From positions 248,001-312,000 of the forward strand of contig NZ_QLMJ01000003.1 in the NCBI RefSeq assembly GCF_003259845.1: a DNA stretch of 64,000 nucleotides, read 5' to 3'. The position numbers and the translations under genes are program-made. The stretch's first letter is position 1, and every line of letters begins with the position of its first letter. Positions 56,727 to 64,000 of this stretch are shown in pieces. Below the pieces are notes generated by a model that was given only the letters and a program-made list of their open reading frames with translations, searched no databases and was not told the DNA's origin. This DNA comes from Actinoplanes lutulentus. GTDB lineage: Bacteria > Actinomycetota > Actinomycetes > Mycobacteriales > Micromonosporaceae.

Positions 56727-56984
56727 TCAGGCCACCCGCCGCTTCAACTTCCGACGTTCACGTTCGGACAGTCCACCCCAGATCCCGAAGCGTTCGTCGT
56801 GGCCGAGTGCGTACTCCAGACAATCGGCTTTCACGTCGCAGCGGCCACAGATGCGCTTGGCCTCGCGCGTCGAGCCGCCCTTCTCCGGAAAGAAGGCTTC
56901 CGGGTCGGTCTGCGAACACAGTGCTCGCTCCTGCCACTCGGGGGCGTCCCCGAGCAGGTCGAACCCTTCAACCTGCGTTTCCAT
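56727..56984 (-). CDS. whiB2: WhiB2-family Fe-S regulator
   Basis: An 85-residue protein from the ATG at 56984 with GGAGGC six bases upstream. The four cluster cysteines are at 23, 46, 49 and 55 (C-x22-C-x2-C-x5-C), followed by GIWGG (68-72) and a basic tail RERRKLKRRVA that binds DNA. It is equivalent to WhiB of Streptomyces and WhiB2/WhmD of mycobacteria, which control septation. A leader hairpin and an upstream palindrome suggest extra control. Confidence 0.95.
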   Translation of the reverse strand: METQVEGFDLLGDAPEWQERALCSQTDPEAFFPEKGGSTREAKRICGRCDVKADCLEYALGHDERFGIWGGLSERERRKLKRRVA

Positions 56985-57315
56985 CGGCGTGCCTCCATTT
57001 TCCGCGTCGGCTGTGAAGCCGACGCTGACCCCCCACGCACGCGGCGTGTTTCTGTGGGTTCGATGCGAAATGAGCACATCGTCCCCACAACCCCACCAAA
57101 ATTACACGCGTGTAAGACGTGCGTCGTCAAGCCGAACCTGATAAATAGGCCCGTTCCTGCAAGCGTCGAGGACGCTTCGCGGCCCCCGTTCCTGCCCTAT
57201 CTCCCGGAGCCACCGGAAGGTAACGCGGGCTCGGGCGGTCACGTCCAATTTAACCCGTTTTGTAACTTAGTGGCAGGGGGTCCCCCGGAGCGGGTCCGCC
57301 GAATGGATCAAGTGG
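56985..57315. other. 331-bp region upstream of whiB2
   Basis: No gene is seen. A 9-bp hairpin (about 57003-57024) lies in the whiB2 leader shortly before the ribosome site, and a 14-bp palindrome is at 57102-57115. The part near 57240-57275 is AT-richer (AATTTAACCCGTTTTGTAACTT), beyond the cofG stop. Confidence 0.5.
57102..57115. promoter_or_regulatory. Palindrome TTACACGCGTGTAA upstream of whiB2
   Basis: A perfect 14-bp dyad 118 bases before the whiB2 ATG. Its half-sites (TTACAC, GTGTAA) match those of BldD boxes, but the spacer is two bases instead of one. It is a candidate developmental operator. Confidence 0.45.
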
Positions 57316-58602
57316 TCAGTGGTCGCCGTAGACAGTGGCCTGTCCCGAGACCGGCAAAAGCGCACGCCAGGGCCGGGGGTCGGGGCTGATCTCCAGCGCC
57401 AGTCCGTCCGGACCGGACAGCGCGGTGACGTGCGCGGACAGGTGAGGATCAAGCCAGCCCTCATCGGCGCGGCGGACGTACTCCGGGTAGATCGTGAGCC
57501 GTTCTCGCAGTTCGAACCCCGATCGGGCGGACAACTCGCGCAGGTTGTCGATCTGGGGCCACGGGCGCTCGGGGTTCACGTGGTCCGGCGTCACCGGCGA
57601 GACGCCACCCCAGTCGTCGATCCCGGCGCGCAGCAGCAGCGGGAACTCCTGGTCGATCAGGTTCGGCGGCGCCTGGATCCGGGCTCGCGGACCCATCAGG
57701 ATCCGGGCCACGGCCACCGTGGCGGCCAGCTCCCGCAGCTCGGCGTCGGGCATGCCACGCATCGCCGTGTCCGGCTTCGCGCGGAAGTTCTGGATGATGA
57801 CCTCTTGGATGTGCCCGTACTCCTGGGCCGTCCGCCGGATCGCGAAGAGTGAGTCGGCTCGCTCGGCGATGTTCTCCCCGATGCCGATCAGGATGCCGGT
57901 GGTGAACGGGACACCGGCGCGGCCGGCGTCGTCCAGGACCCGCAGCCGGACCGCCGGCTCCTTGTCGGGCGAGCCGTAGTGCGGTCCGCCCTTCTCCGAC
58001 CAGAGCCGGGTGGCCGTGGTCTCCAGCATCATCCCCATGCTCGGTGAGACCGGCTTCAGCCACTGGAGCTCGTCGAAGGTCATCACGCCGGGGTTGAGGT
58101 GCGGCAGCAGACCGGTCTCGGTGAGGACGGCGACCGCGCAGGCACGGACGTAATCGAGGGTCGACTCGTATCCACGCTCGTCGAGCCACTGCCGGGCGGC
58201 CGGCCAGCGCGCCTCGGGACGGTCACCGAGGGTGAAGAGCGCTTCCTTGCAGCCCTGCGCGGCGCCCTGCCGGGCGATCTCCAGAACCTCGTCGAGCTCC
58301 AGGTACGCCGACGGCAGTCGATGCGGCACGGTCGCGAACGTGCAGTAATGACATCGATCCTGGCAGAGCCGGGTGAGCGGGATGAAAACCTTGCGAGAGT
58401 ACGTGACCACGCCGGGCCGGCCGGCCTCCCGCAGACCGGCATCGCGCACACCGCCCGCGATGGCCAGCAACTCGTCGAATTGTTCGCCGTCGGCCCCGAG
58501 CAGCGCGATCGCGTCGTCCACATCGATCGTCTCGCCACCCGCGGCGCGGCGCAGGGCTCGCTGGATGCTCGCCGGTACCGGTTCCACGTTGACCTCTACC
58601 AC
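57316..58602 (-). CDS. cofG: FO synthase subunit CofG (radical SAM)
   Basis: A 428-residue protein from the GTG at 58602. The radical-SAM cluster motif is C80-x3-C84-x2-C87 ([12 protein letters not shown]). [54 protein letters not shown] and [19 protein letters not shown] are CofG/FbiC N-half motifs. With CofH it makes the deazaflavin FO, the core of F420. The CofH half, fused to CofG in the FbiC of many actinobacteria, is absent and must be encoded elsewhere. TAGGCT seven bases before the GTG suggests leaderless transcription. Confidence 0.94.
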   Translation of the reverse strand: MVEVNVEPVPASIQRALRRAAGGETIDVDDAIALLGADGEQFDELLAIAGGVRDAGLREAGRPGVVTYSRKVFIPLTRLCQDRCHYCTFATVPHRLPSAYLELDEVLEIARQGAAQGCKEALFTLGDRPEARWPAARQWLDERGYESTLDYVRACAVAVLTETGLLPHLNPGVMTFDELQWLKPVSPSMGMMLETTATRLWSEKGGPHYGSPDKEPAVRLRVLDDAGRAGVPFTTGILIGIGENIAERADSLFAIRRTAQEYGHIQEVIIQNFRAKPDTAMRGMPDAELRELAATVAVARILMGPRARIQAPPNLIDQEFPLLLRAGIDDWGGVSPVTPDHVNPERPWPQIDNLRELSARSGFELRERLTIYPEYVRRADEGWLDPHLSAHVTALSGPDGLALEISPDPRPWRALLPVSGQATVYGDH

Positions 58603-58609
58603 GCAAAGC

Positions 58610-58615
58610 AGCCTA
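58610..58615 (-). promoter_or_regulatory. -10 box (TAGGCT) of cofG
   Basis: TAGGCT ends seven bases before the cofG GTG, and no ribosome site is present. Confidence 0.5.
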
Positions 58616-58709
58616 GGCCGGAATCGTTTCTGTCGCCCCCATGGTCAGCGGGCCAGGCAGTGTCGTGGAACACGGTGGCCCCGGGACGAGATGCCCCGGG
58701 GCCGGGTGC

Positions 58710-59603
58710 TCACTGACGCGGCGGGTCCTGGTCGGCCGGGCCGAAACCGGGCCGGTCGGAGGGCACCCCACCGGGCTGGTTCTCGGTGGTGGGAACGACC
58801 TGGGTGGGATCCGAGAAAGAAGCGGGGGCAGGAGCGGGCGCGGGCACGGCGGAGACCGGCGCGGCCGGGACCGGAGGCTGCCCATAAACCTGCGGCTGGT
58901 TCCACCCGGGCGGCGGACCCTGCGGCGGGCCGAATCCCTGCGGCGGCGCCGGCTGACCCTGCTGCGGCTGACCCCACGGCTGCTGAGGCGCACCGAAAGG
59001 CGGCTGCCCACCAAAACCTTGAGGCCCGCCGAAACCCTGCGGCGGCCCATTGAATCCCTGCGGCCCGTTGAATCCCTGCGGCCCACCGAAACCCTGCGGC
59101 TGCCCGTAAACACCCTGCGGCCTCGGCACCGTGAACACCCCGCGCCAGATCTGCCAGACCGCGTACGCCGCCAGCCCGAACAGCGCCAGCCAGGCGACCC
59201 GCTCCAGCAGCTCCAGCAGCGCCGAACCCGGCGAGGTCGACGCGATGTTGCTGACCCCGAACAGCACGCCGAAGACGAGCCCGAAGAAGGCCGCCACCCC
59301 GTACTCCACCAGGGCGACCAGCGTGATGGTCCGGGCCTGCGGGTGCACCGGCTTCACGGCGAGGGAGAGCACCACGGCGGCGATCGGGAAGAAGATCGTC
59401 GCGAGGTTCACAAAACTGCCGAAGCTGTACTGGGTACGGTTCAGGAAGTCCTCGCCGAACATGTCGAGGACGGCCACGAACAGGATGACGGCCGGGACCC
59501 CGGCCAGCGCGTACACGGCCCAGTCGCGCAACGGCCGCAGGAACTGCCCGATCGGCTTCTCCCCGGCCTGCGGCGGCGGTGAAGGCGGCGGTGATGTGGT
59601 CAC
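58710..59603 (-). CDS. Membrane protein with Gly/Pro/Gln-rich repeat tail
   Basis: About 297 residues from the GTG at 59603, with GGGAG five bases before. Four hydrophobic helices (AVYALAGVPAVILFVAVLDMF; LATIFFPIAAVVLSLAV; TLVALVEYGVAAFFGLVFGVLFGV; LLERVAWLALFGLAAYAVWQIW) are followed by about 145 residues of low-complexity sequence with GF(G/N)GPQ-type units and polyproline. The tail is cytoplasmic or at the surface depending on topology. The function is unknown; such tails often mediate self-association. Confidence 0.82.
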   Translation of the reverse strand: MTTSPPPSPPPQAGEKPIGQFLRPLRDWAVYALAGVPAVILFVAVLDMFGEDFLNRTQYSFGSFVNLATIFFPIAAVVLSLAVKPVHPQARTITLVALVEYGVAAFFGLVFGVLFGVSNIASTSPGSALLELLERVAWLALFGLAAYAVWQIWRGVFTVPRPQGVYGQPQGFGGPQGFNGPQGFNGPPQGFGGPQGFGGQPPFGAPQQPWGQPQQGQPAPPQGFGPPQGPPPGWNQPQVYGQPPVPAAPVSAVPAPAPAPASFSDPTQVVPTTENQPGGVPSDRPGFGPADQDPPRQ

Positions 59604-59692
59604 GGTCACTCCCGGTGCGTATCTGACGGAGGGCCAGCGTAAACCGGCACCCACAACCCGTCGCGCCGACGCGGGTGCGGGAGGATGTAGGA

Positions 59693-60643
59693 ATGCGGAT
59701 CGTGGTCCTTACCGGGGGTATCGGCGGCGCCCGGTTCCTCCTCGGCGTGCGTGAGCACGCCCGCGCCATCGGCGCCGACGTCACCGCCGTGGTCAATGTC
59801 GGCGACGACGTACGCATGCACGGCCTTCAGATCTGTCCCGACCTGGACAGCGTCATGTACACGCTGGGCGGCGCTGCCGACCCGGACCGTGGCTGGGGCC
59901 GGGTCGGCGAGACCTGGGTCGTCAAGGAGGAGCTGGCGAAGTACGGCGTGGAGCCATCCTGGTTCGGGCTCGGCGACAAGGACACCGCCACCCACCTGGT
60001 ACGCACGACGATGCTGAACGCCGGGTACCCCCTGTCCGCGGTGACCGCGGCTCTCTGTGAGCGCTGGCAGCCCGGCATCACGCTGCTCCCGGCCACCGAC
60101 GACCGCCTGGAGACGCACGTCGTCGTGGACGTCGACGGCGAGCGCAAGGTGATCCACTTCCAGGAGTGGTGGGTACGCCACCGGGGCAACGTGCCGACTC
60201 ACAACTTCGTCTTCCGCGGCGCCGACGTGGCGAAACCGGGCGCGGGTGTCCTGGAGGCGATCGGTCAGGCCGACGTCGTGCTGGTCGCCCCGAGCAATCC
60301 GATTGTCAGCATCGCGCCGATTCTTGCCGTACCCGCTCTGCGAGAGGCCGTGGCGAACGGCCCGGCGCCGGTGATCGGGGTGTCGCCCATCATCGGTGGC
60401 TCGCCGGTGCGCGGGATGGCCGACAAGTGCCTGGCCACGCTCGATATCGAGGTGAGCGCGGCCGGTGTCGGCCGGATGTACGGCCCACGCGCCGAAGGCG
60501 GCCTGCTGGACGGCTGGCTGGTCGACACGTCGGACGCCGGCGCCGAGGTCCCGGGCGTGCGCACCAAGGCGGTGCCGCTCTGGATGAAGGACGAAGCCCT
60601 GACCGCCCGGATGGTCGCGGAAGCACTGGAGCTGGCGAAGTGA
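59693..60643 (+). CDS. fbiA: 2-phospho-L-lactate transferase (F420 pathway)
   Basis: A 316-residue CofD/FbiA protein from the ATG at 59693 with GGGAGG eight bases upstream. MRIVVLTGGIGGARFLLGV is the nucleotide loop; NVGDDVRMHGLQICPDLDSVMYTLGG and LATHLVRT-like TATHLVRTTMLN bind FO and metal. APSNPIVSIAPILAVP and VSPIIGGSPVRGMADKCL complete the family. It joins a phospholactyl-type group (phosphoenolpyruvyl in actinobacteria) to FO. Its stop overlaps the fbiB start (GTGA). Confidence 0.96.
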   Translation: MRIVVLTGGIGGARFLLGVREHARAIGADVTAVVNVGDDVRMHGLQICPDLDSVMYTLGGAADPDRGWGRVGETWVVKEELAKYGVEPSWFGLGDKDTATHLVRTTMLNAGYPLSAVTAALCERWQPGITLLPATDDRLETHVVVDVDGERKVIHFQEWWVRHRGNVPTHNFVFRGADVAKPGAGVLEAIGQADVVLVAPSNPIVSIAPILAVPALREAVANGPAPVIGVSPIIGGSPVRGMADKCLATLDIEVSAAGVGRMYGPRAEGGLLDGWLVDTSDAGAEVPGVRTKAVPLWMKDEALTARMVAEALELAK

Positions 60644-61593
60644 AGCTCGAAATCCTCCCGGTGCAGGGCATAGGCGACGTGACCGCCGGCGACGACCTCG
60701 CCGAGCTGATCACGAAGGCCGCGCCCTGGCTCGCCGACGGCGACATCCTCGTGGTGACCAGCAAGATCGTGTCCAAGGCCGAGGGACGCCTCGTCGAGGT
60801 GCCGGCCGACGGTCCGGAGCGCGAGGAGGCCCGGCAGCGGGTGCTCGCCGGCGAGACCGCCCGGGTGGTGGCCCGCCGCGGTCCCACCACGATCGTGCAG
60901 ACCCACCACGGTTTCGTGATGGCCGCGGCCGGCATCGACGCGTCGAACGTCGACAAGACCCATCTGGTGCTGCTCCCCGTCGATCCGGACGCCTCGGCCC
61001 GATCCCTGCGCGACAAGCTGCTTTCCCAGAACAAAGACGTCGCGGTGATCATCTCCGACACGATGGGCCGGGCCTGGCGCAACGGTCTCACCGACGTGGC
61101 GCTCGGAGCCGCCGGCATCGAGGCGATCCGCGATCACCGGGGCGAGCTCGATCCGTACGGCAACGAGCTCGTCCTCACCCAGATGGCCGTCATCGACGAG
61201 CTCTCGGCCGCGGCCGAGCTGGTCAAGGGCAAGTCCGACCAGGTGCCGGTGGCGGTGATCCGCGGTTATCCGGGCACCGGCGAAGGCAGCGGCGCGAAAG
61301 AACTGATCCGCGACACCGCGAGCGACATGTTCAGCCTGGGCACCGCCGAGGCCCGCGCCCAGGGCCTCCGCGACGCCGCCCTGCTGGACGCCGATGACGA
61401 GGCCACGACCCAGCGGGCGCTCGACATCGTGCGGACCGGCGCTCTGCGCCTCACCCCCGCCGGTCCCTCTCCGGCGGACTTCTTGCGCTTGGGCGCCGAG
61501 ACCCATCGGGTACGCACAATGCTCGCGGCCGATGGACACAGGACAACCGTGGTCTTCGACGACGCCGGAGCCACCATCGAGGTGATCAAGTGA
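60640..61593 (+). CDS. fbiB: F420:gamma-glutamyl ligase, CofE-type FbiB
   Basis: A 317-residue protein from the GTG at 60640. VVTSKIVSKAEGRLVEV, GFVMAAAGIDASNVD, VAVIISDTMGRAWRNGLTDVALGAAGI and PVAVIRGYPG belong to the CofE ligase domain. After about residue 245 there is only a 70-residue tail. The nitroreductase-like domain that reduces dehydro-F420 in mycobacterial FbiB (about 448 aa) is missing. The enzyme adds glutamates to F420-0. It is coupled to fbiA and to the NUDIX gene by four-base overlaps. Confidence 0.93.
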   Translation: MKLEILPVQGIGDVTAGDDLAELITKAAPWLADGDILVVTSKIVSKAEGRLVEVPADGPEREEARQRVLAGETARVVARRGPTTIVQTHHGFVMAAAGIDASNVDKTHLVLLPVDPDASARSLRDKLLSQNKDVAVIISDTMGRAWRNGLTDVALGAAGIEAIRDHRGELDPYGNELVLTQMAVIDELSAAAELVKGKSDQVPVAVIRGYPGTGEGSGAKELIRDTASDMFSLGTAEARAQGLRDAALLDADDEATTQRALDIVRTGALRLTPAGPSPADFLRLGAETHRVRTMLAADGHRTTVVFDDAGATIEVIK

Positions 61594-62147
61594 GCGCCCT
61601 TTACGACGACGCGGCCAAGGTCCTCAGCGCCTGGTCCGCCACCTCGGAAGACGCCGAGCTGGCCCGCAAACGCACCCTCGACCTGCTCGCCGACGGCCCG
61701 GAGGCGATGACCCGGGCACACCGGGCCGGCCACGTCACGGCCAGCGCGCTGGTCGTCGACGACGCCGGCCGGGTGCTGCTCTGCCTGCACGGACGGCTCG
61801 GCATGTGGATGCAGCTCGGCGGGCACTGCGAGCCCGGTGACACCACCCTGGCCGCCGCCGCACTGCGCGAGGCCACCGAGGAGTCCGGCATCGACGGCCT
61901 GGTCATCGACCCGGAACCGATCGACATCGACATCCACGAGGTCCGCTGCGGCGCGGCCGACGGCGCGCCGGCCGAGCCGTCGGTCCACTTCGACGTGCGG
62001 TTCCTGGTGCGCAGCCCGGCCGGCGCGACCGAGCGGATCAGCGAGGAGTCCGCTGATCTCGCCTGGTTCACGCCGGACGACCTGCCGAGCCCGCTGGCGT
62101 CCGGAACCGTCCGCCAGATCGCGCCCGCGTTGAAACGGATCGGCTAG
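61590..62147 (+). CDS. NUDIX hydrolase
   Basis: A 185-residue protein with a Nudix box around 78-100 (LGGHCEPGDTTLAAAALREATEESGI); the loop carries GGHCEPGD, with an Asp and one extra residue relative to the canonical G-x5-E-x7-REUxEExGU. HRAGHVTASALVVDDAGRVLL opens the domain. It probably hydrolyses a nucleoside diphosphate derivative. Its start overlaps the fbiB stop, so it belongs to the F420 operon, though no F420 step is known for it. It converges with manC. Confidence 0.88.
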   Translation: MSALYDDAAKVLSAWSATSEDAELARKRTLDLLADGPEAMTRAHRAGHVTASALVVDDAGRVLLCLHGRLGMWMQLGGHCEPGDTTLAAAALREATEESGIDGLVIDPEPIDIDIHEVRCGAADGAPAEPSVHFDVRFLVRSPAGATERISEESADLAWFTPDDLPSPLASGTVRQIAPALKRIG

Positions 62148-63262
62148 ATGTAACCGTGGTGGCCGAGCTCCTTGAGCTCGTCCACCAGGTGCTTGACCTC
62201 CTGAGCCCGCTCACGGGGGCAGACCAGCACCGCGTCCGGGGTGTCGACGATGACCAGGTCGCGGACGCCCATGGCGGCCACCAGCCGGCCCGACGACGGC
62301 AGCACCACGAGGTTTTCGGTGTCGCGCAGCAGCACTGTCGGCCGCTCCACGTCGCCGTCCCTGCCGACTATCACGTTGCCCGCCGGGTCAGCGGTGAGCA
62401 CCTCACCGAGGGTGTGGAAGTCGCCGACGTCGTTCCAGCCGAAGTCGCCCGGGATGGTGCCGACCCGGCCGACGGTGGCCGCGCCTTCCATCACCGCGTA
62501 ATCCACCGAGATCCGCGGCAGGGTCGGCCAGACCTCGCCGAGGACCTCCTCGCGGCCGGCCGTGTCCCAGGCCTGCGCGATCCGGCTGACACCGGACGCC
62601 AGCTGCGGCTGCTGCCGGGCCAGCTCGGCGAGGAACACGTCGACACGCCAGACGAACATGCCGGCGTTCCACAGGTAGTTGCCGGACTTCACGTAGCTCT
62701 CGGCGACCTCGTAGGACGGCTTCTCCTTGAACTCCTCGACCACCAGGACCGGGCCGTCGACGGACTCGCCGCCGCACTGGAGGTATCCGTACCCGGTTTC
62801 CGGGCGGGTCGGGGTGATGCCGAGGGTCATCAGCAGACCCTGCTGCGCGCCGGCCATCGCCTTGCGGATGACCGAGGCGAACTCCGCCTTGTCCGCGATC
62901 AGGTGATCGGACGCGAAGGAGCCCATGATCGCTTCCGGGTCGCGGCGGGCGATGACCGCGGCGGCCAGGGCGATCGCCGCGCACGAGTCCCGCGGCGACG
63001 GCTCGACCAGAACGTTTTCCTCGGGGACCGAGGCGAGCTGGCGGGAGACCGCCGCGGCGTGCGCGACACCGGTCACCACAAACATCCGTTCGGGTGACGT
63101 CAGGGTGTCCAGCCGGTCCACCGTGGCCTGCAACAAAGAGGCCGGTGTACCGGTCAGAGGGTGAAGGAATTTGGGATGACCGGCGCGGGACAGTGGCCAG
63201 AGACGGGTTCCGGTGCCCCCGGCCAGAACCACGCCATATAGCACAGACTGTTCGTCGTTCAT
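62144..63262 (-). CDS. manC: Mannose-1-phosphate guanylyltransferase
   Basis: A 372-residue nucleotidyltransferase from the ATG at 63262. GVVLAGGTGTRLWPLSRAGHPKFLHPL is the signature loop with the catalytic Lys; GSFASDHLI, GYGYLQCGG, FKEKP and WNAGMFVWRVD are GDP-mannose-pyrophosphorylase motifs, and PGDFGWNDVGDF closes the site. It makes GDP-mannose from mannose-1-phosphate and GTP, using the product of manB. TACACT eight bases before the ATG suggests leaderless transcription. Confidence 0.95.
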   Translation of the reverse strand: MNDEQSVLYGVVLAGGTGTRLWPLSRAGHPKFLHPLTGTPASLLQATVDRLDTLTSPERMFVVTGVAHAAAVSRQLASVPEENVLVEPSPRDSCAAIALAAAVIARRDPEAIMGSFASDHLIADKAEFASVIRKAMAGAQQGLLMTLGITPTRPETGYGYLQCGGESVDGPVLVVEEFKEKPSYEVAESYVKSGNYLWNAGMFVWRVDVFLAELARQQPQLASGVSRIAQAWDTAGREEVLGEVWPTLPRISVDYAVMEGAATVGRVGTIPGDFGWNDVGDFHTLGEVLTADPAGNVIVGRDGDVERPTVLLRDTENLVVLPSSGRLVAAMGVRDLVIVDTPDAVLVCPRERAQEVKHLVDELKELGHHGYI

Positions 63263-63270
63263 GTGCGGAG

Positions 63271-63276
63271 AGTGTA
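63271..63276 (-). promoter_or_regulatory. -10 box (TACACT) of manC
   Basis: TACACT lies eight bases before the manC ATG in the short gap after the glycosyltransferase gene, and no ribosome site is present. Confidence 0.45.
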
Positions 63277-63284
63277 GTAGATGA

Positions 63285-64000
63285 TCATGCGACGACCCGA
63301 TTCCACGTTGTTACATGTACCTCCGCGCTGGAGGCCCATGTGAACTCCTTCGCACGGTCGAAACCTGCCTTCGCGAGGGTCTGCCGGCGCTGCTCGTCAT
63401 GCAGCAGGTCAGCCAGGTCCTCAGCGATCCGCTCGGGCGCCTCGGTGGTGTAGGCGACCGCGTCGCCACCCACCTCGGGCAGCGAGAGGCGCGGCGTCGT
63501 CAGCACCGGGGCGCCACAGGCCATCGCCTCCAGGATCGGCAGGCCGAAACCCTCCCCGAAGGACGGATAGCAGGCCACCAGGGCGCCACCGAGGAAGCCG
63601 GGCAGGTCCGCGTACCGCAAGTAGCCCGGCCGGAGCAGGCGCAGGTGCGGAGGCATCTCCGCGACGGCCCGGTCGATGTCGTCGTCGTGACCCTGACCGC
63701 CCGCGATCACCAGGGCCGGCGGGTGCGGCCAGTCGGCCACCGCGCGAGCCCAGCCACGGATCAGGTTCGGCACGTTCTTGCGGGGCTCCTTGGCGCCGAG
63801 GAACGCGACGTAACCGGAGTCGCCGAGGCCGAGGCGGGCGCGGACCCGCGCCTTCTCCTCCTCGGTCGGCCGGTGGAAAGCGCCCTGGTCGACGCCGTGG
63901 TACGCCACGTCGATCCGGGTCGGGTCGGCGTCGAGCAGCCGGATCAGCTCGTCACGGGTGGCCTTGCTCGGCACGATCACCCGGGCGGCGCGCCGCATCG
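63285..64000 (-). CDS. Glycosyltransferase family 4-like protein, C-terminal part
   Basis: The frame stays open to the right window edge, so the N-terminal domain is missing. The visible 238 residues hold the nucleotide-sugar-binding half of a GT-B enzyme: VIVPSKATRDELIRLL, YVAFLGAKEPRKNVPNLIRGW, PPALVIAGGQG, and the E-x7-E motif in SFGEGFGLPILEAMACGAPVLT. It probably transfers mannose or another hexose from a nucleotide sugar, and its place beside manC fits a GDP-mannose user. Confidence 0.9.
   Translation of the reverse strand, partial: MRRAARVIVPSKATRDELIRLLDADPTRIDVAYHGVDQGAFHRPTEEEKARVRARLGLGDSGYVAFLGAKEPRKNVPNLIRGWARAVADWPHPPALVIAGGQGHDDDIDRAVAEMPPHLRLLRPGYLRYADLPGFLGGALVACYPSFGEGFGLPILEAMACGAPVLTTPRLSLPEVGGDAVAYTTEAPERIAEDLADLLHDEQRRQTLAKAGFDRAKEFTWASSAEVHVTTWNRVVA

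Overview
The window is GC-rich, densely coded DNA from a mycelial actinomycete, most probably Actinoplanes or a close relative in the Micromonosporaceae. The evidence is a WhiB2-type regulator, a split F420 pathway (stand-alone CofG, FbiB without a nitroreductase domain), an XRE/DUF397 pair, many apparently leaderless genes, a tmRNA tag ending in ALAA and a chromosomal type IV pilus operon, a trait known from Actinoplanes zoospores. The genus assignment is inference. Most of the right two thirds follows a gene order shared with mycobacteria (smpB-ftsX-ftsE-prfB; Rv3235-secA-hpf-comF-lpqB-mtrB-mtrA-ahcY-manA-manB-whiB2-fbiA-fbiB-manC), so it is core chromosome.

Layout. 1-2.2 kb: a cut-off unknown gene, a Cas4/RecB-like Fe-S nuclease, a DUF427 protein and an unknown protein. 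2.5-8.3 kb: a small ribosomal-peptide locus of the FxSxx-COOH type, with a precursor ending in FNSAI, an overlapping HExxH peptide-hydroxylase-like gene, a membrane GGDEF-EAL protein and a convergent FxsT-like NTPase/TPR protein. No radical-SAM maturase lies in the window. 8.4-11 kb: a STAS protein, an MFS transporter and a GlxA-type regulator. 11.1-19 kb: type IV pilus operon pilB-pilT-pilC-pilin-pilD-pilM-pilN-pilO. 19.4-24.9 kb: tRNA-Ala, yqgE, mtnP, an XRE regulator, ssrA (tmRNA), a CBM2 protein, smpB and an M23 peptidase. 25-30.6 kb: ftsX, ftsE, prfB, a PadR regulator, a membrane protein and an excisionase-type HTH protein. 30.7-36 kb: Rv3235-like gene, secA, GNAT protein and hpf. 36.3-41.2 kb: comF, lpqB, mtrB, mtrA. 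41.3-44.1 kb: DUF397/XRE pair and ahcY. 44.8-50.5 kb: mannose block manA-CDF-SIS-trm112-manB, then endonuclease V. 51.3-55.7 kb: GAF regulator, aldehyde dehydrogenase, DUF779, polysaccharide deacetylase. 55.7-63.3 kb: DUF3499, an Rv3259-like protein, whiB2, cofG, a proline-rich membrane protein, fbiA, fbiB, NUDIX, manC. A glycosyltransferase is cut by the right end.

How the genes work together. manA, manB and manC make GDP-mannose from fructose-6-phosphate. cofG, fbiA and fbiB make coenzyme F420. MtrAB-LpqB, FtsEX and the M23 peptidase link envelope sensing to septal wall hydrolysis. tmRNA, SmpB, RF2 and HPF handle stalled, terminating and hibernating ribosomes. ahcY and mtnP recycle the products of SAM use.

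Points of most interest: the minimal FxSxx peptide locus without its usual radical-SAM enzyme; a family of inverted repeats with arms GAGCCGTAGCT seen at 44.5 kb and twice at 50.9-51.0 kb; a TTGCAA double site over the XRE-gene promoter; and a dozen genes with a TANNNT box 6-8 bases before the start codon.
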